From: Hymenoscyphus infarciens
Lineage: Eukaryota > Ascomycota > Leotiomycetes > Helotiales > Helotiaceae
NCBI GenBank assembly: GCA_001414345.1
Contig: LLCB01000052.1
Coordinates: forward strand, 124,001 to 188,000
Reading direction: 5' to 3'
Length of the DNA stretch: 64,000 nucleotides
Under the pieces are notes generated by a model. It saw only the letters and a list, made by a program, of their open reading frames with translations. It was not told where the DNA came from and searched no databases. Made by a program: the position numbers and the translations under genes. The first letter of the stretch is position 1, and every line of letters starts with the position of its first letter. Of the stretch, positions 34,945 to 46,100 are shown in pieces.

Positions 34945-36348
34945 TTCATTGAGAGCCGTCGGGTCACTTCTACAACCTGCAAGACTTCTTGAGGTCGTAC
35001 TATACATTCTTAAAGGGGAAACCGAGAGATTAGATTACACTTCGATAAACAAAAGAAAACCCGCAGTACAATATTACAAGCAGCTTGGAAGGATCTTCTC
35101 GAGTTTGCTCCATTCTTCAATAGAGGCGGGGGGGCTCGATGGAGATGCTACCAGTAATCGAATCGCGGCTCGATCTCCTCAGGTACAGGAGTACCGAAGC
35201 TAATCAGGTTGCCACCCGCCTTTTCAGGGAGCTGGAGGCATCTAGGTCGGGTACCCTACCCTGTGTCTGGTCACGTGCACCGCCTCATCTCCCGTCAGGC
35301 CTTTGCCTTCAGTGCAGAAAACATCAACAGCCTCATTTTCCCAAACCGGCATTCGTTAACTCGATAATTCGATACCTAGCGCCGAGCTCGCAACGCACAA
35401 CACATGTGAGTTCACTCGTCCGTCTTGCGCAATCGTGGATCAAGATGGAAGACGAACATGCAACATGAGACTCCCCCCGTTTCCATCGCCACAAGGATGC
35501 ATATCTACAACGGACCCAACCCGATGCTACGATGAAAAGAAGGATCTCCCATCATCCCACCCCCTCAACCCGACAATGGCCCCCCTCTTGTCCCTTCGCT
35601 CTGATGATAATTTAGACAGACGCTGCAGAGGGGAACACGTCGGATTATCTCCCCTCCGAACAACGTTGTATTCATACATCGCAATGGTTGGACATTTTCC
35701 CACGGTCGGTGAAATCAAGTGATCTTTCCCCGGATTCTCCCTCCGTAAGTAAGCGTCAAACGGGAGAAGCCCTTTCTTGACGGGCATCGGAGACGAGACG
35801 ATCGATCTTCAGGGGGTGTCCTCCTCTTCCTCTTCCACTTACTGGTATTTCCTTTCCAAGATTTCCTTTGGTTCATCATCCTTTGGTTCACCATGTAAAA
35901 TGAAAAAGACAAAGTTCTCGAGCCTCGCTTTTTTCCCATTCTGTTGCATTCGAAAAAGTACGAGGATGTTGGGATTCGGATGATGAGAAGAACCGCGCCA
36001 CCTTTTTTCGTGTTACTTAACCTTTGTGACCTTTTCGTGTCATGGCTAATTTGCTTGTTGGCGTGGAGTTATCAAATGCCTCGAGAGTGAGTATATTGAT
36101 ATTAGAATCTGCCCCAAAGATGACATTTACTTTCGGTTATGGGAAGTCCGTTACTTCACAGCCTTGTCAGAATCTTCATTGTTCTCGCGAGGCTCGGGGG
36201 ATGATGATACGAGGGTTTTTATGAGGACAAGTTGGTTTTTGAGAGGGGTTAAGCAAGCTTACCTTACCTACTTGTTGAAAATTGCGATTGTTTATGTTTT
36301 GATTACGCGCGCTTTCTCTCTCCCATTCCCCTTGCCCATCTCCAACTC

Positions 36349-36400
36349 ATCACAATCACAATCACAATCACAACCGCCAACCGCCAACCGCCAACCGCCA
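36349..36400 (+). repeat. Adjacent hexamer and heptamer tandem repeats
   Basis: About four atcaca units pass directly into four accgcca units. Confidence 0.85.
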
Positions 36401-36879
36401 ACCCTCCAACCTTCCAACGCAAGCGCGCGAGACGCCACGCCTACCAATCATCTAAACCCCCAACACCAACCCCCAACACACTACCGCCAGCCGCCATGCC
36501 ATCACACCTCTCCGCCCCTCAACTCTCCCCGTCCCATCTCAACCCTTCCATCCAGTCCAAAGAAAAAGTCCCATTACGATTACGAATCCCACAAACCCCA
36601 TTCATTCATTAGTTTGCCATCCGTACTCCGTACCTACCTAGGTACGTCGGAACCCCTTCCAAAACTGTGCCGCAACCCAAATCTCTCAGCCCTACCCGAC
36701 CCGACGGACGACCCCAATGATCTCGCTATCTCTCTCGCTAGGTATCTATCGCGCTATCTACTTATCGTCGGGTGGATGTGGGAGATGCCCCTCGTAAGCT
36801 GACTGACGGATTGGAGGGTACGTACGAGTGGGGGGGGGGGGGGGTGATTTTTGGGGATGGAATTTAATTTTGCTTTTTT

Positions 36880-37990
36880 CCCATGTGTTTGTTTGTTTGT
36901 TTATTTATATCTCACAAATGAGGTTATCTAGAAAAGTTGAAAAGTAAGTAGGTTAATATTATTAGAGGAATTTTATTTAGAATAAAGTTAGTAGAGAATT
37001 AAGGAACTAAATTTTCAATTAGTAATTTTTAATAGTATTAAACACTTTTGCTACCTAAAGACCTAGAAGATTATCTAATTAATTTTTTTTTAAAAAAAGT
37101 AACTCTTTTACTATTTAAACAAAATATCTTTTAAAAATAAGAGTATTCTAGTTATAAAAGAGAGACTTTTTTAGTTACTTAGTCTTTACTACTCTTCTAA
37201 TTTATTACTATATTTAAGTAAATTAATATATATATAATATAAAGTTTATAATATAAAGTTTATAATATAAAGTAATAAGAAATTAATATAATCTAAGAAC
37301 TTAATATAGTTACTTAGTACTCTCTATAATCTTCTCTTATTAAGTTATTCTAAGATCTAGATTTTTATAATTCGTACGATTTTATTTTATTAAAGAAACG
37401 ACTTCTATAGAGATAAAACGTTAGATCGCTTAAAACTATACTATAGAAAGAATAGAAGAGTAGATAAGTTAGCTTAAAGTAGATTATTACGAAAAGAGAG
37501 AAGGAAATAAAGTTTAAGTATAATAAATACTTTAATACGTAGACTAGCTCTAGAGTCTAGAGAAGTAAAGAAGCTAATTAGTAAAGGAAATAATAGTAAG
37601 TTTCTAGTAAAGATTCTCGCTCTTTTAAGACTAGAGTACGCTTATTTTCGTCTAAGTTTAAAGAGTTTTCCTTTAGAAAGTAAAATAGTTATTTTTTGAT
37701 TTTTTATTATAGTAATTTTTACTTACTCTAAATTAGTTTATATAGTTGAAGTAGAAGGTAGATAGATAGGTTATTCGTAGAGTAATTCCTACTTCCTCTA
37801 GAGATATTAATTAGAGTTCAGTTGTTGTCGTACTTAGAAAGAGAGATGCGAATATATGTCTATATGTCTATATATATATCTATGTGAAAGAAAAAGAGAC
37901 TCGGAGAGAGAGAGAGAGAGAGAGAGAGGATTATAGCTAGCTGCCATTTTTACTCTACTTTCTCTTAGAGAGGTCGAACCTATTTCTTTC
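36880..37990. repeat. RIP-type AT-rich island with (GA)n
   Basis: About 1.1 kb of extreme A+T with TpA excess and no coding frame. The 12-mer taaagtttataa recurs around 37240-37275. A GA repeat lies at 37903-37928 near the right edge. No element ends were recognised. Confidence 0.65.
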
Positions 37991-39104
37991 GTAATAAGAA
38001 GGATTTAAGACTATTCTAATCACATTCTCGAGACGGAAATGTAAACCCAAACTACCTGTTTTCTTGACTGTCCTTTTGCTTTCCACGACCTGGGAAAGAG
38101 AACCGGCGGTTTTCCCAAACCTGTCTTTGGGGCTGGCGTTGAATATATGAGTTTTGAAAAGAGTGGAGGTGCGGGGGAAGTTGGTAGAGATAAGTGATAA
38201 GTGAGCTTGAGTAGTGTTAGATATGGCTGGGAGAAGAAGTTTTCTTTACTATTTAGGGAAGGATTTCTGTCTGGCTGGCTTTTTGGTTTTAACTCACGCA
38301 GTTGAACTCTATTATATTGAGAGAGTATGGTCGGTGTTGATGCTCTGTTAACTGATTTGCCGGCTTTGGATGATGGGTTGGAGCGTATGGGTGAATCTGT
38401 TTTGGTTATTTGGCCTACGGCATTGCGTTGCGAGACTTCTGGAGCTTTTAACAGAATGAGGAGTTAGTATTTACTGTCGAATTTTTTTCTGCGGTCGTTT
38501 TTTGAGAGGTTCGTCGGATTTGAAAGGACGGGTGATGGCTGAAAGTAATTCCCGGTTATGATGAGATCTCATCCTTGCTCCGCTCACGAAGGCAGAGATC
38601 CTTCGTCGGTATGTTTTGAGAGGAGAGAGGAAGGGTTCCATCATAATGAGCGATAATCGGAGAGTTATATGTTGAGCTACGTTACTGACGGTTAGCACAG
38701 CGGGTATATAATATATAGATGAAGATGATAGGACTTGTCCCTGGAGGTGGCTGATTGTGAGAGTTTCTTTGGTAGATAGAGAAGTGTTTCAAGATAAGTG
38801 TGATGGAATGAAGGTTCGCAATTCCTCTCAACTCTGCAAAAGTGACTGGTAATATTGCTGACGTGTGAAAGAAGGTTCACTTGGTCTGTCGCTACTTCGG
38901 CGTAGAATAGAGCTCTTTCATCTTGTCCTTTGCCTTTATTCATTTGGGCTAGGTGTAGGTTTTAGTTTCAATAGCTAAGAGAACCGAGTTGATAATGCTA
39001 TGCTGATTGATTTGAGAAAGTTTGAGAGAGTGAGAGATTGCTTTGCATGGTACGTTGCTTAGTTAACCCCCTTTCACGCTTACTCCTCCGTGGTCTAACT
39101 ATTG
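37991..39104. other. Intergenic, no supported gene
   Basis: Normal composition. Short minus-strand frames at 38471-38943 lack domains and credible splice partners. The last part is probably 3' UTR of the HNH gene. Confidence 0.4.
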
Positions 39105-40403
39105 TTACAAATCATACTCATCATCAGTCTCCTCAACCTCGCTATCGATTCCTTGCAGAAGCATCGAGCCGATGTCTAGGACACCCTGCTCCTCTTTTTG
39201 GGCATCCACCGGCATTAAATTTGGATCGGCCCCATCGTTGATCAGCATATCGGGTAGCTCAACCTCATCCCCAATCACCTTGGCCAGAAGTCCTAACATC
39301 GAGGATCGCAAATAAGGGCCAGATGTTGCCCAAAGTTTCCTGCTCGCACTTCTATCCCGGGCATTTCTCCATCCCTGCCTTCTTTCGAGTAGTGACTTAT
39401 ACACACATATGAAGTAGTGAAAGTATAAGAATCTATGCTGGGGTCGATATTCGTTTCGGAATTGAAGCTCAGTGCCGTCGTAATGGTCCCAGGTCAAAGA
39501 GCCGTATATCTTGCGGTGCCTCATTCCTTCGTTTATGAGGACGATCTGCCATCCGTCTGGGCCGCTTTCCTTCTCAACTGGTACCAGACAAAAGCTAAAT
39601 TTGTTGAACTCTTTCTCGAAAAGCGAATGCATCATCAGCCCATTGCCCACCGAAAACATAAGATCATAACCCTTTTCGGCGTCTCCAAAGAGAATCCCCA
39701 TAGTATCTGTGCCAATTTTGCGAGGGACTATATGAGCTGCAGCAACTGTTTTGTTAAACTGCCAGTCTTTTGTAACTGGGCACCATATGTCCTTTTTCCA
39801 GCCTTCTGGTTGGCTGTCGTAGTGATTGATGAGGTCAGTTCTGAATATTCGCTGCACAGTTTGTCGGTCGACCCTCTTGTAATCAAGTATATTGTAAAGC
39901 ATGTGCGCTAAGCCTTCACCGATTGCATTCTCATTCTTTGTGTTTGAAACGATTCCCTGGATGGATTGCAACACTCTTTCTCTCTCCCGGAACAGGGTAA
40001 CATCCTCCGCCATTAATCTGGATTGATTCGCTTGGATGGCGCGAATTTGGTCCTGGTATGATGATTCTTCGATTACTCCGTAGTTGAATTGCGCATGAAG
40101 ACAGGATTTTGCCCTCAGAATCATGGTGCTGGTAACTCGTCGGTCCTGTACGAGCAAATCCAACAGTTCTTCGGCGCGCTCTCTCTTCTTTTCTGCTGAT
40201 ACCTCACACATCTGTGACACTTTTCTCTTCACGCCCTGCTTCAATTCTTCGTGGGCTGTTTTGATGTTTTGAAGTTCTTGGTAGGCTTCGACTGCTCTCT
40301 GATGTTCGCGCTTGGCAACGTCGCCTGCTCTGGTTTTGGGGACTTGTAGCGGTTCGTTGATCTCAGGGACCACCCCCCCAATCTGGTTTATGAGAGGGTC
40401 CAT
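39105..40403 (-). CDS. HNH-nuclease-domain protein with N-terminal coiled coil
   Basis: A single exon of 432 residues from ATG 40403. Residues 30-100 are charged and heptad-like (KREHQRAVEAYQELQNIKTA...EKKRERAEELLDLL), predicting a coiled coil. Residues 205-275 fit the HNH_2 type: WCPVTKDW, then AAHIVP with His224, a GNGL turn with Asn254, and LMMHSLFEKEF with His259. The C-terminus is acidic (EETDDEYDL). HNH domains cut DNA through a single metal ion. Fungal members of this group are common and of unknown biological role. The frame is intact with no RIP-type stops, although it lies between a 1.1-kb AT island and a pseudogene. No immunity or partner gene is adjacent. It could be catalytically active or a binding derivative, because the third ligand cannot be judged by eye. 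Confidence 0.7.
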   Translation of the reverse strand: MDPLINQIGGVVPEINEPLQVPKTRAGDVAKREHQRAVEAYQELQNIKTAHEELKQGVKRKVSQMCEVSAEKKRERAEELLDLLVQDRRVTSTMILRAKSCLHAQFNYGVIEESSYQDQIRAIQANQSRLMAEDVTLFRERERVLQSIQGIVSNTKNENAIGEGLAHMLYNILDYKRVDRQTVQRIFRTDLINHYDSQPEGWKKDIWCPVTKDWQFNKTVAAAHIVPRKIGTDTMGILFGDAEKGYDLMFSVGNGLMMHSLFEKEFNKFSFCLVPVEKESGPDGWQIVLINEGMRHRKIYGSLTWDHYDGTELQFRNEYRPQHRFLYFHYFICVYKSLLERRQGWRNARDRSASRKLWATSGPYLRSSMLGLLAKVIGDEVELPDMLINDGADPNLMPVDAQKEEQGVLDIGSMLLQGIDSEVEETDDEYDL

Positions 40404-41445
40404 GGCGAGTTGATTTCGTGTTTCCGTGTTTGTTGAAGAGGCGTGCTGTTGTTTGGGAATGGGTAGTGGTGCTGGGGTTGGTTTATAGTTCTCAAAGGAC
40501 TAACAACTGAGCTAATTGTTAGCTTAGATACCACCCCACATTTTCGCCCACTAAACCAAACTAAACACACTCGGAAGGAATATGATGCACTTATTACAAT
40601 TAAGAGCAGAATGAAAATATTTTACGAATTACCGGTGTTGCCACATCCAATTATCACACCTCTTTCCTCCCCTTCTCTCCCGGACGCTCGCTTCTTCCTC
40701 CCTCCCCATCTACCACTCAAAATTCGCCATTTCCAACATTCCAATCCCCATATTTTTAATTTTAATTAAACTTGCATGTAAAACGCATTGCATTCCAAGT
40801 TCAATCTTCATAAGAACTTGACCTTTTGAACCTAACTTGAGTTGACAAAATTGCCAATTCGCGATCTAGCGATCCATTTAGCACCCATTTTACTACTTGC
40901 AACTTCTTGCATAGGATATAGCTTAGTTATTCAGCAGAGAGAATTTTTTTTCTTCTAATTATTCCCACCAGCTTCAGCCAGGAATACTTTCATAGTTTAT
41001 ATATCGCTCTTTAATATATTGACTCCAGGAAATACAAAAAGATCCGGGAAGACTCGACTTCCAAGTAGAAAGCAGAAGAAGAACGGGAGTTGAAGATCCA
41101 TGCGCTGGTGTCCGCCTGACTTTCTACCGCTCTCTGGGAGCGAAAAACATAGTAGATGGGTAAAAACCCTAGATCCCGTAGCGAGATCCAGCGAGGGAAA
41201 GTTAACTCCAAAGCCTGGCGCAAACTCGAGCCAGCGACTCCGTACTTTCGCTTTATTTCCCTACAGATCTCTCAAGTAAAAAAATGGGTTTTAAAAAGAG
41301 CGCGCTTTTAATAAAGCTTGTGTTTGAGTGCTGCGAGCTTATCATTAACATAGCCACATGAATAGCGGCATCGTGGCGAAGCGGGTAGTACAAACAACTT
41401 ACCTGGAGGCTGGGGCCTTATAAAAATATAATAGAAGGCTTCTCT
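40404..41445. other. Intergenic / HNH gene promoter
   Basis: Moderately AT-rich but not RIP-like, with a CT-rich stretch at 40660-40710. No coding frame is supported. Confidence 0.4.
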
Positions 41446-41895
41446 CAGGGCCTGTTTGGCATGCATATAATTCATTATAGATATATAATATTTGTACACG
41501 AGTATACGGTTCAAAAGGTGCTCGCATATTTCTTGTTATACTACAACTTCTTCTTGAATATATTGAATTACTGTTTGGCTCAACGTGTACACATCGCTGC
41601 GCATATTGTTAGAAGTCCCTGGTACTTGTACTAATAGTTGTGGATTTTAAGAATATGTATATAGACATAAAAGTTAAAGGTCAAGAGGTTAAAAGGGTAT
41701 ATTATTTAATTTTAGTAGCGTATATCTTGATATATATATTTAAAGGAAGTATAAGCAAAAGTGTATACTATAATATATACTAGCCAAACGTTGGTGTATA
41801 TTATGATATATATACCTATATTATATATTACCTCTTTATTTTTGATGGTACACATATCAAAAAAGGACTAAGATATGCGCGCCAAACAGGCCCTA
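41446..41895. mobile_element. hAT-like MITE
   Basis: About 450 bp bounded by imperfect inverted repeats of about 28 bp. The left end begins cagggcctgtttggc and the right end, reverse-complemented, begins tagggcctgtttggc. The interior is AT-rich with several sub-palindromes (tatatac/gtatata) and no coding frame. CAGGG-type ends are typical of hAT-superfamily non-autonomous elements. I could not confirm an 8-bp target-site duplication. The right terminal G appears changed to A, as RIP would do. Confidence 0.65.
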
Positions 41896-42245
41896 AGACC
41901 ACTTCTTCTTCCGAATTACATACTTCTCAGCTCAAACCCAAAATTTCCGTTTACTTTTCTCTTATATCGGCATTTACACTTTGCATTTTACAATCCTCAA
42001 CCAACATTGTAAGAGCTGCTATTGCACACTCTTTTTCTTTAATTTTCCAACAAAGAGGGGCCGTGGAGGTTACAAGTGCGAGGCAACAGAATGGGAACCT
42101 CATTTGAACTCTGGAGGGAATACTTTGAATGAACCAGCCATAATGGCACGATCACCTCCCCCTCACGATCTTCTACCCCGCCCCCATATCCACGTTTTTT
42201 TATACCAATCCCTCCGGACAAAAGAGAGAGAGCCTTAGAGCTCTA

Positions 42246-45200
42246 TGTTGTGTTCCAATCCACGGAATTGCTGGTGACATTAGCGCAACGCCAAAACGAC
42301 GAACGGCCAACACATCACATCACTACCTCAGTGTACCTGGTCCCTCAGCTCCGCAATCGACAGCCACTCATACTTCATTTGACGGGGACGAAAGCCCTTC
42401 TTCATCGGCTAAGGTTCCACAATCTGAACTAAGGACCTTCGACGGAAAGACTGACAAGCAGCGTGTTAGGAAACGTTCGAGTCCAAAGGCCAAAGCTAGA
42501 GCCGCAGTAATACGTTACCTGGGATCATGTTGGGTCTGTCGAAAACGAGCAGTCTTTTGCCCATTGGAGTACCACGACATAGGAAGTTTAGACAAACTCC
42601 CCCAGGCTAACCTCCAGTTACGACAACGACGCCCAAGATCAATGTATGGGTCTCGTTCTCTCCTCGATATCAGCTAATACTGACCATCTGAAAAAGCTCT
42701 ACTAAGATACGCCATCAGATGGCAGCCAATTCCCCATTGAACAGCCTATTCCGGGAAAGCTGGTCCCTTTCGACATTTTGGAATACAACGAACGAATCAC
42801 GGCGCTTCGTCTCCCGGCCTCAGTTTATGACAGCAAACAACCGGAAATTGGAGCATTGGGGGGGCTCAGAAACCGGTTTAGTTCCTCCAGTTGGGACTTT
42901 TGCAGATTCACCGCCATTCAAATAGATTGGTTCTGATCAAGCTCGACCAGAATCTCTCAAGGGCCCAGAAGTAGTTGGTTTCGAGGCTAGTTTAAAAAAC
43001 AATGCTTTCCCTCACGACTCTTCTTCAAAGGGTGAAAGAACCCCACAAAGAAGAAAAGCAACAACAAATTTTGTACCAGCTAATAGCAGTTCAATTCGGA
43101 GCGAAGAGCTCTATTTTGATAGCACAAAAATTGAGGCTTATATTGGCCAGCCCCCAAACGACGACAAAAACAGCGAGAAGAGTGGTGTTTCCGCTTCATC
43201 ATCAAAAAGTTTATTCTCGGATCTCACAGGCTTCTCAATGTCCTCGATAGTTCACCAGGGGCTGCAGGAATTCGTGACTGTATTCTCGAAGCACTTGCGC
43301 TTCCACAATTGTTCCAACTCCTTTAGAACAATAAACATATTAAAACCTTAATTCTTTTAAGCCTTTAGGATAATAGAATCGATTTATCGAGTCTCGGATG
43401 AACAATAGAAGGAGTAGAGGAGAGTTGGTTAACTATTCGCTAGTCACGAATTCCTACATCCCCTGGTGGTTGGAGCACCAGACTCGATAGAGCCCCTAGT
43501 TCCGTTTCTGCTGGAGAAACAAACTATCCATAAACTTTCACAGAAGCTTTTGCGAATTCTTCTTCATTCAAAGACAATCTCAGGAAACTTCTCAAAAGAG
43601 TCGCCGTCGATTTACGAGATGAAGCGCAAACAACTCAAGAGAAAAGGGCCACACACTTTGTTTCTTTATAGGGCTCGAAACGTTGCACATATTGTATGCA
43701 GCAAGTTTGCCAAGGGAGGAGAGGTCGCTAAGCCGGTTTCAGTTAATGAGAGTAAATTGTCCGAAGACAGCGAGTCTGATGACACTGACGATGAGGCCGA
43801 TGGTTTGCAAGCACTTGAAGTTCATGTCAACGTCAAAGGCCATTGATATTTTTCGTGAACAATTGAGAGTATATTCAGCTTCATTGTTTAGCAGTCGAGA
43901 GAAAGTGCAAGTTGAGGAAACAGACGCTGAAAAGGTAACAGCACGGTTTACGATCGCCCGAGTATTCCTCAAAGACGATATCCGTTGCAATCAAACCTTT
44001 TGCGTTCAAGCCGTTCAGTCCGGTACAGTGGCAGCATTGATGGCTGCAATTGAAATCCAAGAAGGAATTAAGACAGACTCACTGCGAATAGTCCACAAGA
44101 TATTCACGAACTTTTGAGCACTTGGGGTTTGGAGAACTGCTCTATTGGCGACGATTCAATTTTTGCTATTGGTTGATCCTGAGGATGCAGAAAGCCAGAA
44201 AAAAACAACCGACGAAACCTCTGCTATGAAACTCACCCTCCCCAGGTCAAAAGTAAAAGCATACATAATGGATATACTCGGAAGTCTGCCACCACCTGTA
44301 GCAAAACGAATGACTCGGATAGATTGGCAATGTGCAACTCAACCTTCCTGGCCGTTATTTCAGTTAAAACATTAACAGATCCCCTAGAAGTGCGGGCATA
44401 ACTCCTACAACGACTTCGTGGAACTTCGACCGAGGGCAGCTTATCACTACAAGCAAGAGATCCAAGCATCTTCTGATGACGGCTCAACGAAAAGTTACAC
44501 ATTCGTCAACCTCCGCAGAACTTTCTTTGGTGGATTATCCAGCTTCTTTACACATACCAAACCTAGAAAGCCCAACACACTTCCACTCCAAGAAAGAAAC
44601 ATACAACAAACTTCAACCGATCCCAATCAAGTCCTAACGCCAATAACACCAATGAGAGATCTGGTAGATCTTCTGTTATGGTGTAGCGAAGGACGCTATG
44701 GTACTCGCCTTCTACAACGGGACCTAACATCTCAAGAGGCCATATGCGACAAAGCTCTTCTCACCATTCCTTTCGAAAAACTACCTCGAAATGAAAGGAC
44801 GATGTGTAGTAATCTTTTCCCTCTACATACTATCCCGTACTCGTCTCGTTAACTTCGAAATATATTCTAGCGAGCTGGTTAATATCTTTAAGCCAAAGGA
44901 CCTCTTACTACCAGGCCACGTGGATTATTAGTATACTCCTGCTCTACGAGAATTAATCCCACCGGACCGGCACACTTCTTTCTATAAGTCCTTTTCTTAC
45001 TTTCCTATCGTACTTCACCATCATACCTCGCTCTTACTTCTACTACTCTCTTTACACTACCCCATTTTACCCCTCTTTTACTATCTCGCTAATTTTCCAA
45101 AGTTGGAGAAACTGCATGCTCTACCTCTTCTGAAACCCCTCCTACGCAAAATCCGACACCATCTGCGTCTCCTGCTCCTGCTTCCCTAAACAAATGCGAG

Positions 45201-45439
45201 TAAAATTCTAAAGCCCCTCTGATGCCCTACCTGGATGGGGTCATCAACCAATAGAAAGCGAGGATGTTAAAAAGATCTGGAGCATCGGATTCATCGTCAT
45301 CGGCCTGGGAAGTTTCATATTTTCCATATTCTGGGCTTGTTTTAGAGGTAGCGTCCAAGATGCTTTCGCGGTTGCTGCTTATATGGTTGCTTTCGCGACT
45401 TTGACGTTGGGGATCTTGCAGGTTGCTTTGTTGAGGTAG
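42246..45439 (+). pseudogene. Decayed multi-exon gene: Cys-rich protein with C-terminal membrane helices
   Basis: Coding remnants follow one another on the plus strand but need repeated frame changes. In order: a basic Cys-containing block (about 42490-42580, LGSCWVCRKR); YNERITALRLPASVYDS (about 42785-42840); SHRLLNVLDSSPGAAGIRD; APDSIEPLVPFLLEKQ; an acidic linker; a WQC block spliced to CGHNSYNDFVELRP through a 54-bp intron with a GC donor (44334-44387); FFGGLSSFFTH; and at 45259-45439 two hydrophobic helices. Breaks include frameshifts near 42930, 43825 and 44770, and stops at 43324-43326, 43366-43368, 44115-44117 and 44929-44931. Most stops fit C-to-T changes in CAG or CGA. The layout resembles a fungal family with a WQCxCG module and two terminal helices that I recall only in outline. 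Its function is unknown. The helices could belong to a separate gene. Confidence 0.65.
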
Positions 45440-46100
45440 CAAGGCATTTCCAGAAACAAATGAATTGCAAATGGCAAAGAGCAAACTTTTATGGTACAAA
45501 TGCAATACAGTAGAATACGGTCTTTTCTCAGATAACTCCACTTCTCTTGCCGTCCACAGGACCAAGTTTCGCACCGATACGATAATCCACAATCCGAGTG
45601 GAAACACTCGCCAATCGCCTTGCTATCGCAAGCTCGTTGTCATCTTCTCGCTTGCGTCTTCTTACCAACCCACCCTTCTCTATTGGCAAAAAAAAAGAAC
45701 AAAGGTAATAGATATATCGCCTTTCTAGGAAAATGAATTCCAAAAAAAAAAAAACTTTCTTCAACCCTCTCCGACCCTCCCCCGCCTTTACTTTTCCTCT
45801 CCTTTCCATTCCTCTCTTCTTTTCCCAGCTGTGACCTTAGGAATACCAAAGTAAAAACCAAGAAATTGGAACAGTGCTATAGTACTTGGAAGTGTATATA
45901 AGTGTTCCAATTCCCTCCAAAGCACTCGCTTAATCCCACCTATTCGTCCCCTTTTCGCTTACGCGCCTCTTCGCTAAACCCAGCGAATGAAAAGAGGTCT
46001 ACGAGTTTTATTACAAATCGCCCCGCTCGGCAGCCTCGACCAGATTATACTATACAGCAAAAAGAGGAAGATTTGAATATATCAACAATTACCTAGTCTT
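45440..46100. other. Spacer before AT island, no supported gene
   Basis: Normal composition turning pyrimidine-rich. Short frames on both strands are low-complexity. AT-rich DNA begins at about 46100. Confidence 0.4.

Larger units (their letters stand above)
32501..36860. other. Long gene-free normal-GC region with simple repeats
   Basis: No ORF here shows a domain, splice structure or consistent coding composition. It contains a poly-G run at about 32651-32662, (GA)n at 33028-33057, a GTG/ATG triplet run at about 33880-33903, the heptamers gagctgc x5 (34231-34265) and gatggct x5 (34911-34944), atcaca and accgcca tandems at 36349-36400, and poly-G at about 36829-36843. A non-coding RNA or long regulatory region is possible but not shown. 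Confidence 0.5.

Noticed and set aside
34228..36405. Tandem repeats considered as a CRISPR-like array
   Set aside because: Uniform units without spacers: simple tandem repeats in a eukaryote.
36164..36802. 212-codon plus-strand ORF
   Set aside because: Driven by Ser/Gln/Pro tandem repeats (atcaca, accgcca), with no domain and no splice context.
41438..41903. 8-bp target-site duplication for the MITE
   Set aside because: Flanking octamers gcttctct and agaccact do not match, so no duplication is claimed.
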